From NCBI RefSeq assembly GCF_947500975.1, contig NZ_CANMUE010000008.1:126710-190709 (forward strand): a stretch of 64,000 bases of DNA, read 5' to 3'. A program made the translations under genes and the position numbers. The number at the start of each line of letters is the position of its first letter. The stretch's first letter is position 1. The notes under the pieces were generated by a model. The model ran no database searches. It saw nothing but the letters and a program-made list of their open reading frames with translations, and had not been told where the DNA came from. This stretch comes from an uncultured Polaribacter sp. (GTDB lineage Bacteria > Bacteroidota > Bacteroidia > Flavobacteriales > Flavobacteriaceae). Shown here in pieces: positions 7,112 through 16,182 of the stretch.

Positions 7112-9139
7112 ATGAAAATGCTATCTAAATTTTCTCTACTAATAACCTTATCCCTACTATTATTTTCTTGTGAAAATGAAGAAATAATAGATGATTATAT
7201 TCAAAGAGATGCTAATGCCAGTCATTTAATAGGTACTTGGGCTATACAAACTGTTACTATTAATGGCAATACTTCAGAAGCCCCAATAAGTTTTCAAGAA
7301 TGTGGTACAGACTATTTTACATATTCTGCTGATAATGTTTATCAAGAAACTGTTTTTAAAACGTCTTTATGTAATGCCGATAAAGCCAATGCAAACTGGG
7401 CCTTAAAAGATGGCATTATTAACTTATCATCAAATACTGGTGAATCACAAACTATAGAGGTTAGAAAATTAAATGAAAACATTTTTATTTTTCAAGTTTA
7501 TTTAGATTTAGATGTAAATAATGGCACTGAAGCCTATATTTTTACAGCTACAAGGTACACACCTCCCAAAGAAGTTGACATTTACACAGATACATTTTAT
7601 CAAAAATCAAATGATAGTCAAATAGAATTTACTTGGAATAAATACTCAGGCTATAAAACATTTCTAAAATATGAAATCTACAGAACAGATGAAACTTGCA
7701 ACTCATCATCTGTAAAATTAATAAAAACAATAACAGATGTAAATGAAAACTACTTTGTAGACTTAGAGGCTTTTTCTACTGAACATTGTTATCAACTTAA
7801 AATTTATACAGATGAAGGCCTATTAGGAGAAAGTAATTTAATAACCATTTTTACTGATAATCTTAGACCAGAACATGTAAATTTTGTCAATGCTAATGTT
7901 AATAACGAGTCTGTAACCTTAACTTGGGAAAAATCTGAAGACCCTTATTTTTCTCATTACGAAATTAAATATTACGATACTCTAGATTTTACGCCAAACT
8001 ATAACGAACATGTTACCGTTATAGATGATGTAAATATTACCAGTTTTACAGACACAAACCCTCCTTATTTATTACAACCTGTATATGTAATTTTAGTTTA
8101 TAATAAGTTTGGAAACTACAGTTATATCATAGAAAATGAAAACTCAATTTCTGTAAATTTAAACAGAATTGGTATGTTAGATATAGAATATTTATATAAA
8201 ATGGTTTACGATAGAGAATCCAAGTCTTTTATATTTTATTACAGAGAATCTACTTATGGTAATTATAAATTTGCAAAATATAGTACTATAGATAAAAAAT
8301 TTGTTGCAGAATCATACAAACAACCAACATCGTCTACAAGTACTAGTATGCAAATAATTGATTCTGAAACCGGCTATGGCAAAGAGTTTATTTACCCACA
8401 AAATGATGAATTATGGGTTTATAATGCAGATGATTTAACATACAAATACGCTTTTAATTTAAGCAATTCAAGCACAGGAAGTTTTAGTTATTTGGGAAAT
8501 GATATTTGGGTTGTAACAGACAATGAGAATGTATTTACCTATTTAAGAAATAATGATGCTTTTACACTATTAGACAAAAAACCTCATTTTACACAACATC
8601 AAGGAAGTGGTCATTATGAAATTCTAAAAATAGATACAAACACCATATTAGTAAGTCATGATAATGAAGGTAGGGCTATACTTTATAAAATTGATGAAAA
8701 TGGAATTATTGTCAATCATGGCATAAAAAATATTCCATTGCAATACAATTATAACCATAATAATGTGCAGTATAACTCCAATTCTACATACATCGTAAAC
8801 ACAACTAATAATAAAATTTACAGCGCTAATGATTATTCTCTTATAAAAGAATACAACTCTCCAGCAATAACATCAAATTTAAGTAGAGATGGATCAAAAA
8901 TTTATGGCACAAATAATACCAGAGAACTTACAGACGATTACAATACTGCTAAAAAAGAAGTAATAATATATGATATAGCAACTAGAAACATAGAAACAAA
9001 AGAATCTAAAGGATATCCGTTATACATTACTGATAATGAAGATGGAAACATTATTTGTTTATCTGCAAATTTTCCTGGTGAGACATTTGATAATTTTGAA
9101 AGCAAAGTTAAAAATTTGTTTATAGAAGTAATTGAATAA
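7112..9139 (+). CDS. Large lipoprotein with lipocalin-like and fibronectin type III-like domains
   Basis: A 675-residue lipoprotein, starting at the ATG at 7112 rather than the TTG at 7103. The signal peptide ends in LLFSC. Residues about 35-145 look like a lipocalin-like domain (LIGTWAIQTVTING, then TYSADNVYQETVF and WALKDGIINLSS). Two fibronectin type III-like segments follow (WNKYSGYKTFLKYEIYR near 170; LTWEKSEDPYFSHYEIKYYD near 270). The C-terminal half is rich in aromatic beta-strand repeats and may be a propeller. I do not recognise a specific function; an exposed or periplasmic outer membrane lipoprotein is the best inference. It converges on the MutS-like gene with only a 4-bp gap and no obvious terminator. 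Confidence 0.7.
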   Translation: MKMLSKFSLLITLSLLLFSCENEEIIDDYIQRDANASHLIGTWAIQTVTINGNTSEAPISFQECGTDYFTYSADNVYQETVFKTSLCNADKANANWALKDGIINLSSNTGESQTIEVRKLNENIFIFQVYLDLDVNNGTEAYIFTATRYTPPKEVDIYTDTFYQKSNDSQIEFTWNKYSGYKTFLKYEIYRTDETCNSSSVKLIKTITDVNENYFVDLEAFSTEHCYQLKIYTDEGLLGESNLITIFTDNLRPEHVNFVNANVNNESVTLTWEKSEDPYFSHYEIKYYDTLDFTPNYNEHVTVIDDVNITSFTDTNPPYLLQPVYVILVYNKFGNYSYIIENENSISVNLNRIGMLDIEYLYKMVYDRESKSFIFYYRESTYGNYKFAKYSTIDKKFVAESYKQPTSSTSTSMQIIDSETGYGKEFIYPQNDELWVYNADDLTYKYAFNLSNSSTGSFSYLGNDIWVVTDNENVFTYLRNNDAFTLLDKKPHFTQHQGSGHYEILKIDTNTILVSHDNEGRAILYKIDENGIIVNHGIKNIPLQYNYNHNNVQYNSNSTYIVNTTNNKIYSANDYSLIKEYNSPAITSNLSRDGSKIYGTNNTRELTDDYNTAKKEVIIYDIATRNIETKESKGYPLYITDNEDGNIICLSANFPGETFDNFESKVKNLFIEVIE

Positions 9140-9143
9140 CAAA

Positions 9144-10913
9144 TTAAACAATTTCCATTTTTTGCAATAAAAAAGAGGCGTTCATATTTTTACAAACTCC
9201 GTTTTTTAAAGTATAATCAAAATGAAGTTCGTTATCAATTATCTCTGCATCAAAATAATAATTTTTAATCTCTTTAAATTCATTTTCTAACTCGCACAAA
9301 CTCACATCATGCGTTGCAATAATTCCTGTGGATTTAGATTTTGTTAATTTCTCAACAAATTTTTTAGAGCCAATTGCCTTGTCTTTACTATTTGTACCCT
9401 TTAAAATTTCATCTAAAATGATAAAATAATCCTTATCATGAATTTCATCAACAATAAATTTTAAACGCTTTAATTCCGAATAAAAATACGACTCATCTTC
9501 TGTTAAAGAATCTGTAGTTCTCATACTAGTAATCAATTTTATTGGCGTATATTCAAAACTTTTAGCACAAACAGGTAAACCACAATTTGCCATTACAATT
9601 GATAAAGAAACTGTTCTTAAAAAGGTGCTTTTACCAGCCATATTAGCTCCAGTAACTATAAAAAACTGCTCGTTTTCAATTGTAAAATTATTGTCAATTC
9701 TTTTATCAACTTTTAATAAAGGATGCCCTAAGTTGGTAGATTTTATAGTTTCTTTTTTTGATGTTATTGTTGGAAACACAAAATTTGGATGATTAAACTT
9801 AAAGTTAGCTAACGAGTTTTGAGCATCAAAATAAGCAACTACTTCAAACCATTTTTCTACTACATGTTTGTATTTTTTTATCCATTTTTCAACTTTAAGC
9901 GCATTGCTTATTTCAATTAAAAAAAGCCCATTGCCCAAAACAGCAATAATAATATTGTTTCTATTATCAAAAGCATCTAAAACTTTAGAAAATTCTTTAA
10001 AAATAAGAGAAGCTTTTTTATTTTCTGATTGAATTACTTTTTGTTTTTCTGTTAAATTTCTTGAAGAAAAAACCTCATTTTCTATTTCATTTAACAATTG
10101 ATGATATTGCTTAAAAGTTTCTCTAACTTTATCCGTTTCAGAATATAAATTGTTTGTATTCTTTAAAAAAGCCCCAGTTATAAAAAGCCCCATAAAAAAC
10201 CATACTAGTAAAAACGAAAAGGAAATATAACCAAAAGAAACTAGACCAATTAAAAGCACAGAAATTATTGAAAACCCTACTTGAATTATAGATAAAAACT
10301 TTGGAAAAACAGACGCGTAATTCTGAATCCAGTTTGTAATAAAATTGGTATTACTTTTTACAGTTACCAAACTAGCCAAAGCAGAAAAATGCTGACGCCA
10401 TTTTACTTTTTCGGAAAGCTCATTAATAGCATTTTGCTTCTCTAAAATAGCATCGGTTTTATTTTCTGTAAAAACTTTAGCTAAGGTAATTTTTCCGTCT
10501 TTAGTTCTTGTTCTATTCGTATATTGGAAAAAAGAACCTTTACCAAATAAATCAATATCATTGCTATAAAAATGAGAAGGATTTATAAATTCTTTTCCAG
10601 ATTCTAATAGATGAAACTCTCTATTTAGAACTTTTATTTCTGTTTTGTTGATGTTAATTTTAGCGTCAATAACATCTTTTTCTCTCTTTAATTTAAGGTA
10701 CTTTAAAACTAAAAAGGAAAACAGAAAAATTCCTAAAAAAACAATGATAAAAACATCTGGATAGCTACCAAAAGTTAGGTAAATTAAAAAACAAGTAGCT
10801 AAAAAAACTGCAAATCTAAAAATACCTAAATTAATAAGTTTCCTTTTAAGAATAGAAGTTTCTTTTTCTAATTCGTTTTTTTGATTTAAATAAAAATCTA
10901 AAGGTCTTTTCAT
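9144..10913 (-). CDS. Membrane-associated MutS-family ATPase
   Basis: A 589-residue protein with a MutS C-terminal ATPase domain. Walker A is GANMAGKST (about residue 422), Walker B is FIILDEILKGTN (about 495), and the following STGIIATHD is the H-loop region. Instead of mismatch-recognition domains, the N-terminal half has four hydrophobic segments in two pairs (about residues 28-75 and 205-255) and a lever-like helical region. It is therefore neither MutS nor MutS2, but the shorter Bacteroidota MutS-related protein. Mismatch binding is not expected; the function is unknown. It lies 6 bp downstream of moeB as the last gene of the molybdenum cofactor operon. Confidence 0.85.
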   Translation of the reverse strand: MKRPLDFYLNQKNELEKETSILKRKLINLGIFRFAVFLATCFLIYLTFGSYPDVFIIVFLGIFLFSFLVLKYLKLKREKDVIDAKININKTEIKVLNREFHLLESGKEFINPSHFYSNDIDLFGKGSFFQYTNRTRTKDGKITLAKVFTENKTDAILEKQNAINELSEKVKWRQHFSALASLVTVKSNTNFITNWIQNYASVFPKFLSIIQVGFSIISVLLIGLVSFGYISFSFLLVWFFMGLFITGAFLKNTNNLYSETDKVRETFKQYHQLLNEIENEVFSSRNLTEKQKVIQSENKKASLIFKEFSKVLDAFDNRNNIIIAVLGNGLFLIEISNALKVEKWIKKYKHVVEKWFEVVAYFDAQNSLANFKFNHPNFVFPTITSKKETIKSTNLGHPLLKVDKRIDNNFTIENEQFFIVTGANMAGKSTFLRTVSLSIVMANCGLPVCAKSFEYTPIKLITSMRTTDSLTEDESYFYSELKRLKFIVDEIHDKDYFIILDEILKGTNSKDKAIGSKKFVEKLTKSKSTGIIATHDVSLCELENEFKEIKNYYFDAEIIDNELHFDYTLKNGVCKNMNASFLLQKMEIV

Positions 10914-10919
10914 TTAATT

Positions 10920-11999
10920 TTATTTATAACTAGATATTCCACCAGTTAAATTCAACACTTCTAAATCTGGATATTTTGTTTTTAATCTTTCTACAGCCTT
11001 GTAACTATTAAAACCTCTTTGGCAAACCATCACATAGGTTTTACTCTTATCAATATTTATTTTATCTGCATCAAATTGATTGATATGAATAGTTTGCTGT
11101 ACATTAAAAGGCAATTTTAAATTGTTTAAAACTGCTATAATTTCAAGGTTTTTATCACCTAATTTTTCTTTTAATTTTTCTGATGATATTTGCCAATCAG
11201 GATTTTGCCCAGCACAAACAGCATCTACATAGGTTTGAACTTTAAAAATCTTAGCAATTTTATCTTTTAGAAAAATCGGTTTTAACTTCATTTTTAATTG
11301 AGTGTTTTGCAACGAGTTGTAAATTAACAATTCATTTACTAATGGCTTTCCAATTTCTGTAATTAATTTTAAAACCTCGTTTACTTGTTGTGTTGCAATC
11401 ATTCCAACAATAGAATTTAAGGTTCCTGCTGCTTCACAATTAGGAATGTCTGTTGCCATTTTTGGAAACGCATCTCTTAAATTTGAAGAATAAGTTCCGT
11501 CTTTTTGCAACACATTAAAAGTAGCTACATAACCATCAAACTTATATAAAGAACCATACACCAATGGCTTATTTTTAATAACACAAGCATCATTAATTAA
11601 GTATTTTGCGTGTAAAGAATCTGTTCCATCAACAACAACATCAACATTTTCTATCAACTCAAAAACATTTTCTTTTGTAATAGGCTTGTTAGTAAAATTT
11701 ACTTCGGTAAACGGTGCTCTATTTTTTATAAATGATGATAAAGCTTCTGCTTTCGATTTGCCAACATCGTCTAAACTATAAAAAACTTGCCTGTGTAAAT
11801 TGGTAATATCTACAGTATCAAAATCTACCAAATGGATTTTCCCAATTCCGCTTGAGGCTAAATACACCGCAATTGGACTTCCTAATCCGCCACAACCTAC
11901 CACCAAAACAGATGCGTTTTGTAATTTTTGTTGCCCAACTTCACCAATTTCTGATAAAGTAATTTGACGTTTAAAAAGTTGGTTTATTCTTGGTTTCAT
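10920..11999 (-). CDS. moeB: Molybdopterin-synthase adenylyltransferase MoeB fused to a rhodanese domain
   Basis: A 359-residue E1-like enzyme. The opening segment QITLSEIGEVGQQKL and nucleotide loop VVGCGGLGSPIAVYLASSGIG (residues 31-51) are the ThiF/MoeB adenylation fold; VDGTDSLHAKYLIND and IPNCEAAGTLNSIVG follow. Residues about 265-359 form a rhodanese-like domain with active loop CQRGFNS (Cys near 334). MoeB adenylates the C-terminal glycine of MoaD so that sulfur can be added; the rhodanese domain can deliver that sulfur, as in eukaryotic MOCS3. The zinc-binding CxxC pairs of E. coli MoeB are not visible. ThiF of thiamine synthesis is the alternative, but the neighbours are molybdenum cofactor genes. 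Confidence 0.88.
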   Translation of the reverse strand: MKPRINQLFKRQITLSEIGEVGQQKLQNASVLVVGCGGLGSPIAVYLASSGIGKIHLVDFDTVDITNLHRQVFYSLDDVGKSKAEALSSFIKNRAPFTEVNFTNKPITKENVFELIENVDVVVDGTDSLHAKYLINDACVIKNKPLVYGSLYKFDGYVATFNVLQKDGTYSSNLRDAFPKMATDIPNCEAAGTLNSIVGMIATQQVNEVLKLITEIGKPLVNELLIYNSLQNTQLKMKLKPIFLKDKIAKIFKVQTYVDAVCAGQNPDWQISSEKLKEKLGDKNLEIIAVLNNLKLPFNVQQTIHINQFDADKINIDKSKTYVMVCQRGFNSYKAVERLKTKYPDLEVLNLTGGISSYK

Positions 12000-12004
12000 T
12001 TTTT

Positions 12005-12088
12005 GTCATTGTGAGGAACGGAGCAATCTCCTCATTAAAATTAGATAATTAAATAAACAGATTACTTCGTTATTCTTGCTTGTAACGA
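12005..12088. repeat. Degenerate palindromic intergenic repeat, copy A
   Basis: The left arm GTCATTGTGAGGAACGGAGC (12005 onward, extending to 12030) and right arm 12059-12088 (AGATTACTTCGT onward) are imperfect reverse complements. The same motif recurs as copy B between moaC and mobA and resembles short intergenic palindromes I know from many flavobacterial genomes. The right arm forms the last eight codons and stop of mobA. Confidence 0.65.
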
Positions 12089-13195
12089 TAAGTAAGAAAT
12101 TTCTTTTTTAGCCAAATCAAACTCTTCAGGCGTATTCACATTTCTAATAAAACTATCATCTACTTCTACTATTTCAACATCAGAATTGATTAACATTTTA
12201 CGAGGACAAGAATACCCTTGCGCTAAATATTGCAATAAAATAGCATATGCTTTTGGCTCATAAATAGTTATTAAAGGCTCTACAAACTCTTTCCCTTTTC
12301 CTTTAATTGCAGTTGCTACTTTACTTGGATTTCTATGTTTTAAAACCAATTTTATAATCTCTTCATCTACAAAAGGAATATCTGTGGCCAACACAAACCA
12401 AGCGGCATTTGGGTCTTTCTGAAAAGCAGAACAAATTCCGCCAAATGGACCTAAATTTAAAAACTTATCATGAATCTCATCTTCTTTTTCTGATGCGTTT
12501 TGAACAGCATAAAAGGTTTCTAAATTATTGTTTTCTAACAATTCTTTTACCACCTCTTTTTGAGGTTTTCCAAAATAATCGAGTTCAGATTTATCTGTTC
12601 CCATTCTTGTACTTTTTCCGCCAACCAAAACCAACCCTTTTACGGGAGCAATTTTTTCTAGAATAAGATTATTAATGTGATTCGTAATCTTATCAACCTC
12701 ATCAATTGTATAACAAGAAATATTCTTTATCTGCGGATATTTATCTTCCAAAAAAGAAAAATATTTTGTCTCCTCTTTTAGTTTAATAATAAACTGAATA
12801 TTATCTAACTGCTCTAATCTTTTTAAAACTGAAGCTTCTTTTGCATCATCTAAAATTAAAATTTGTTTTGCACCTTGATAATGGTTTCCGTTGATAAAAA
12901 CAAAATCATATTGTGCAAATTGCAAACGCTGTTCAAACTTATTTACGTTACCAGAAGTTGTAATTTGTAAATTTCCTTGATGATGAAAAGTAAATTCAGA
13001 CAATTTATTTTCTTCAACATCTTTTGCATGAGAGGCATCAAAATACGCTAATTTATAGTTTGATAATTTCTCAGAAACTTGATGAACCAAATCAGAAATA
13101 ATACCACAATTTGTTCCTAAAATGGCAATTTCGTTTGGGGCAAAATTATCATTATTTCGTCTAATTAAATTTGTATGTTTTTTGTGCTTTTTCAT
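12062..13195 (-). CDS. mobA: Molybdenum cofactor guanylyltransferase MobA with an N-terminal MobB-like domain
   Basis: A 377-residue two-domain protein. The C-terminal half (from about residue 185) is a MobA nucleotidyltransferase: VKGLVLVGGKSTRMGTDKS is the GTP-binding signature LAGGxSxRMGxDK, followed by NLGPFGGICSAF and LATDIPFVDEE. This half attaches GMP to molybdopterin. The N-terminal half (residues 20-180) has the strand order of a MobB-like NTPase (IAILGTNCGIISDLV, then YDFVFINGNHYQGAKQILI), but the GKT/S of the P-loop is missing, so it probably does not hydrolyse nucleotide. The last residues, SLQARITK, are encoded by the arm of an intergenic palindrome. Confidence 0.82.
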   Translation of the reverse strand: MKKHKKHTNLIRRNNDNFAPNEIAILGTNCGIISDLVHQVSEKLSNYKLAYFDASHAKDVEENKLSEFTFHHQGNLQITTSGNVNKFEQRLQFAQYDFVFINGNHYQGAKQILILDDAKEASVLKRLEQLDNIQFIIKLKEETKYFSFLEDKYPQIKNISCYTIDEVDKITNHINNLILEKIAPVKGLVLVGGKSTRMGTDKSELDYFGKPQKEVVKELLENNNLETFYAVQNASEKEDEIHDKFLNLGPFGGICSAFQKDPNAAWFVLATDIPFVDEEIIKLVLKHRNPSKVATAIKGKGKEFVEPLITIYEPKAYAILLQYLAQGYSCPRKMLINSDVEIVEVDDSFIRNVNTPEEFDLAKKEISYLSLQARITK

Positions 13196-13199
13196 CTTC

Positions 13200-13222
13200 T
13201 GCTGAACTTGTTTCAGTATCTT
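13200..13222. repeat. Short imperfect palindrome beside copy B
   Basis: TGCTGAA and TTCAGTA flank a short loop between mobA and copy B of the larger palindrome. Motifs of this kind often neighbour the larger repeat in flavobacterial intergenic DNA (recalled, not searched). Confidence 0.4.
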
Positions 13223-13224
13223 TT

Positions 13225-13294
13225 AATCATTGCAAATAAAGTGAAGCAATCTTTTTATCGAGAGATTACTTCGTCATACTTCCTCGTAATGACG
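13225..13294. repeat. Degenerate palindromic intergenic repeat, copy B
   Basis: The right arm GATTACTTCGTCATACTTCC (13264 onward, extending to 13294 as TCGTAATGACG) is the better preserved one; the left arm (13225-13252, AATCATTGCA to GAAGCAATCTT) is degraded. Its right end abuts the TAG stop of moaC. Compare copy A at 12005-12088. Confidence 0.65.
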
Positions 13295-13768
13295 CTAGTT
13301 TTTTATATCAGATTTTCCGCCTGTTTTTTCTAATAATTTTACTTCTCTAATTATCATTTTCTGACTGATACTTTTACACATATCATAAATAGTTAAACAC
13401 GTAATATTTACACCCGTTAAAGCTTCCATTTCTACACCAGTTTTACCTGTAATTGTTACTTTACAAAGTACTTCTATGTTTTCAGCATCTACAATTTCTA
13501 TATCTACATCAACGCCATTAATTAATAATGGATGACACATAGGTATTAATTCTGATGTCTTTTTAACACCCTGAATTCCTGCAATAATTGCCGTTTGAAA
13601 AACAGGTCCTTTTTTGGTGATTAACTCATCATCTGTAAAATGAGAAATTACTTCTTTTCCTAAAAACATGGTTGCTTTTGCAATAGCTGTTCTTTTGGTA
13701 ATTTTCTTGTCAGAAACATTTACCATTTTTGGGTTGTTCTTTTTATTTATGTGTGTAAAGTTTCCCAT
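13295..13768 (-). CDS. moaC: Cyclic pyranopterin monophosphate synthase MoaC
   Basis: A 157-residue protein matching the whole MoaC family: MVNVSDKKITKRTAIAKA near the N-terminus, KGPVFQTAIIAGIQGVKKT, the active-site IPMCHPLLINGVDV (about residues 75-89), then TGKTGVEMEALTGV and LTIYDMCKS. It converts the MoaA product into cyclic pyranopterin monophosphate, the second step in molybdenum cofactor synthesis. It sits between moeA and mobA on the same strand. Its stop codon touches an intergenic palindrome. Confidence 0.95.
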   Translation of the reverse strand: MGNFTHINKKNNPKMVNVSDKKITKRTAIAKATMFLGKEVISHFTDDELITKKGPVFQTAIIAGIQGVKKTSELIPMCHPLLINGVDVDIEIVDAENIEVLCKVTITGKTGVEMEALTGVNITCLTIYDMCKSISQKMIIREVKLLEKTGGKSDIKN

Positions 13769-13793
13769 AATTTTAGTTTTAAATTTTGAGCGA

Positions 13794-13865
13794 TTAATTT
13801 TTAGCTTCTCTTGTCTCTTTTAATGAAAATTCAAAGCTTTTCTTTTGAACAATACTTTCTTTCAT
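13794..13865 (-). pseudogene. Possible remnant of a four-helix bundle (S23-type) protein gene
   Basis: A 23-codon reading frame (ATG at 13865) begins MKESIVQKKSFEFSLK, which resembles the opening of the small four-helix bundle proteins common in Bacteroidota (typically MKEN..KxKSFxFA), and then ends after only a few unrelated residues. A real member has about 120 residues. It could be a decayed copy left between moeA and moaC, or a chance match. Confidence 0.3.
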
Positions 13866-13913
13866 AGCTATATTTTAAATTTAACACTCAAAACTAAACA
13901 TTTAAAATTATAA

Positions 13914-15143
13914 TTATCTATATCTTAAAATTGGAAAAACTTCTCCTTTTTTAAACTCATTTTTATCATTTGGTAATTGAATAAAAGCATCTGTATGCAC
14001 CAAACTAGCTAAATCTCCAGAACCATTTCCGATAATTGGAGTTGCGATTAAATGCCCAAATTTGTAACTTAATTTTACTTGTAAAAAGTAGTCTAAATTT
14101 GGTTTAAAAGTGACATCGGCGTTTAAAATTGCAGTTTCTTTTTCTACATCTAGTCCTACTAATTTATAATACCAAGGATAAAAATACGCCAAACAATTTA
14201 CAAAAGTAGAAATTGGGTTTCCAGGAAAACCGAACACAATTGTGTTTTTTTGGTATTTATTCTCCTTGAGTTTATCAGTATCCAAAGATGATTTATGTCC
14301 AAACCAAAATGGTTTACCTGGTCTTTGCGCTACTTTATGAAAGAGTTTTTTTACTTCTAATTCTTCAAAAACTTCTGGTAAAAAATCAAACTTTCCTTTA
14401 CTAACTGCTCCGCTAAAAAGTAATACATCATATTCTTTTAAATATCTTTCAATTTTAGATTTTAAAACAATTTTATCATCAGTAATATGCGCTGTTTCAG
14501 ATGGAATATTTAATTTTTCTAATAACGAAACCAATGTAAAAACATTGCTTCTTCTTATTTGATGTTCTAACGGAATTTGATCAACAGCAACCAATTCATC
14601 GCCTGTTGATATAATAATCACTTTTGGCTGTTTTGCTACTTTTACAAATGATTTACCTACAGTAGCCAAAACCCCTATTTCTGCTGCCGATATTTTGGTG
14701 GTTTTTTTGATTAATAAATCGCCAACTTTACCATCTTTCCCTTTATTATGTATGTTTTGCCCTTCATTAATCAAATTAATATTGATAGTTGCTACTCCAT
14801 TTTCTATCGTAAGATCTTCATAACGAATAACAGTATTTGCATTATTTGGTAAAACTGCGCCTGTCATTACTTCTATACAATTTTCAGAATTTTGAAGTGT
14901 CATTTGCTCACTTCCTGCAGCTTGAATACCTTCTATTTTAAAGCTTTTTTGTCCGTTTTTAAATGATTCATAATCAATTGTAATTCCATCCATAGAAACT
15001 CTGTTAAAAGGCGGGAAATCTCTATCTGCAAGAATATCTTCTTTTAAAATTCTACCTACAGATTTTATAAACGAGATTTCTTCAACTCCAAAATTTTGAG
15101 TTGAATTTAAAACTGTTTCTAAGGCTTTTTCTACTGAAATCAT
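13914..15143 (-). CDS. moeA: Molybdopterin molybdenumtransferase MoeA
   Basis: A 409-residue protein of MoeA length. Visible signatures are ADRDFPPFNRVSMDGI (residues 40-55), MTGAVLPNNANTVIRYED, VIIISTGDELV with the R-S-N segment that follows, LLFSGAVSKGKFDFLPEV (substrate-binding region, usually SGGVSxGxxD) and VFGFPGNPIST near residue 300. MoeA inserts molybdate into adenylylated molybdopterin. In the usual SGG(V/I)S motif the second Gly is Ala here. It lies 46 bp after moaA in the same transcription unit. Confidence 0.93.
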   Translation of the reverse strand: MISVEKALETVLNSTQNFGVEEISFIKSVGRILKEDILADRDFPPFNRVSMDGITIDYESFKNGQKSFKIEGIQAAGSEQMTLQNSENCIEVMTGAVLPNNANTVIRYEDLTIENGVATININLINEGQNIHNKGKDGKVGDLLIKKTTKISAAEIGVLATVGKSFVKVAKQPKVIIISTGDELVAVDQIPLEHQIRRSNVFTLVSLLEKLNIPSETAHITDDKIVLKSKIERYLKEYDVLLFSGAVSKGKFDFLPEVFEELEVKKLFHKVAQRPGKPFWFGHKSSLDTDKLKENKYQKNTIVFGFPGNPISTFVNCLAYFYPWYYKLVGLDVEKETAILNADVTFKPNLDYFLQVKLSYKFGHLIATPIIGNGSGDLASLVHTDAFIQLPNDKNEFKKGEVFPILRYR

Positions 15144-15189
15144 TATTTAAAAATGTGAATCGTTTATTTGTCTAACTGTTTTGTTGAAC

Positions 15190-16182
15190 TTACCCTCCAA
15201 TTGTACTCATACTTTCAGAAACATTTCCTTTTTTACGATTTGCTTCTGCTATAAATCCGTTTTCTGGTTTTTCTTTTATCAAACTTAAAAAGAGTTCTTT
15301 TAGATCTTCATTAGAAGCACCGTTTCTTATAAAATCTCTTAAATTAAAAACGCCATCATCAAACAAACAGTTTTTAAAAGTACCTGTACTTGTAATTCTA
15401 ATTCGATTACAATCATTACAAATAGTTCTTGTAAAAGCAGGAATAATTCCAATAGTACCCAAGTGATTATCTATTTTATAATTTCTTGAAGTAGATGATT
15501 TTTCGGATTGAATTTCCTCAACTATAAACTCCGTTTTTATTTCTTCTAAAATCTTTTTTAATGTCCAATTCTCTTTCATTTCTCGTTGCCCTTTTCCGTT
15601 AAAAGGCATTTCTTCAATAAAACGAACAGCAACGTTTTTATCTTTTGTTAATCTTACAAAATCTGTAATTTCATCGGTATTAAAACCAGATTGTACAACC
15701 ACATTTAATTTTAGGTCTAAACTACTTTTTTCTAATAATTCAAACGTTTTATAAACTTCAGGAAAAACATCTCTTCTTGTAATTTTTGCAAATTTGTCAG
15801 CATTTAAACTATCAATACTTAAATTTATTTTTTTTACCTTTTCAAGATTTTCAATGGTTGAAATATGTTGAGAAATTAATGCGCCATTTGTTGTGATATT
15901 GATTTCATCTAACAAATCATTAAAAGACAACATTTCTAAAAAATCTACAAAATCTTTTCTAACAAAAGGCTCACCTCCTGTTAAACGTACTTTTTTAACA
16001 CCTAGTTCTGTTAGCACACGAATTAAACGATACATTTCTTTAAAGGTCAGTAATTCTTGCCTTGGTACAATATCAATACCATGAGCTGGCATACAATATT
16101 GGCAACGCAAATTACAACGATCTGTAACTGCTAATCGCACATATTCTATTCGCCTGCCAAAACTATCTGTTAATTTGCTCAT
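15190..16182 (-). CDS. moaA: GTP 3',8-cyclase MoaA
   Basis: A 330-residue radical SAM enzyme. The first 4Fe-4S cluster site is CNLRCQYC (residues 23-30, CxxxCxxC), followed by RLTGGEPFVR. The second cluster site appears as CNDCNRIRIT, then FKNCLFDD near the C-terminus. The protein ends in the double glycine STIGG that the family needs for activity. It opens GTP and rearranges it in the first step of molybdenum cofactor synthesis. The start codon directly abuts the stop codon of the preceding YeeE-like gene, so the two are translationally coupled. Confidence 0.95.
   Translation of the reverse strand: MSKLTDSFGRRIEYVRLAVTDRCNLRCQYCMPAHGIDIVPRQELLTFKEMYRLIRVLTELGVKKVRLTGGEPFVRKDFVDFLEMLSFNDLLDEINITTNGALISQHISTIENLEKVKKINLSIDSLNADKFAKITRRDVFPEVYKTFELLEKSSLDLKLNVVVQSGFNTDEITDFVRLTKDKNVAVRFIEEMPFNGKGQREMKENWTLKKILEEIKTEFIVEEIQSEKSSTSRNYKIDNHLGTIGIIPAFTRTICNDCNRIRITSTGTFKNCLFDDGVFNLRDFIRNGASNEDLKELFLSLIKEKPENGFIAEANRKKGNVSESMSTIGG

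Noticed and set aside
9140..9143. Terminator between the convergent lipoprotein and MutS-like genes
   Set aside because: Only four bases separate the two stops and no stem with a T-run was found there.
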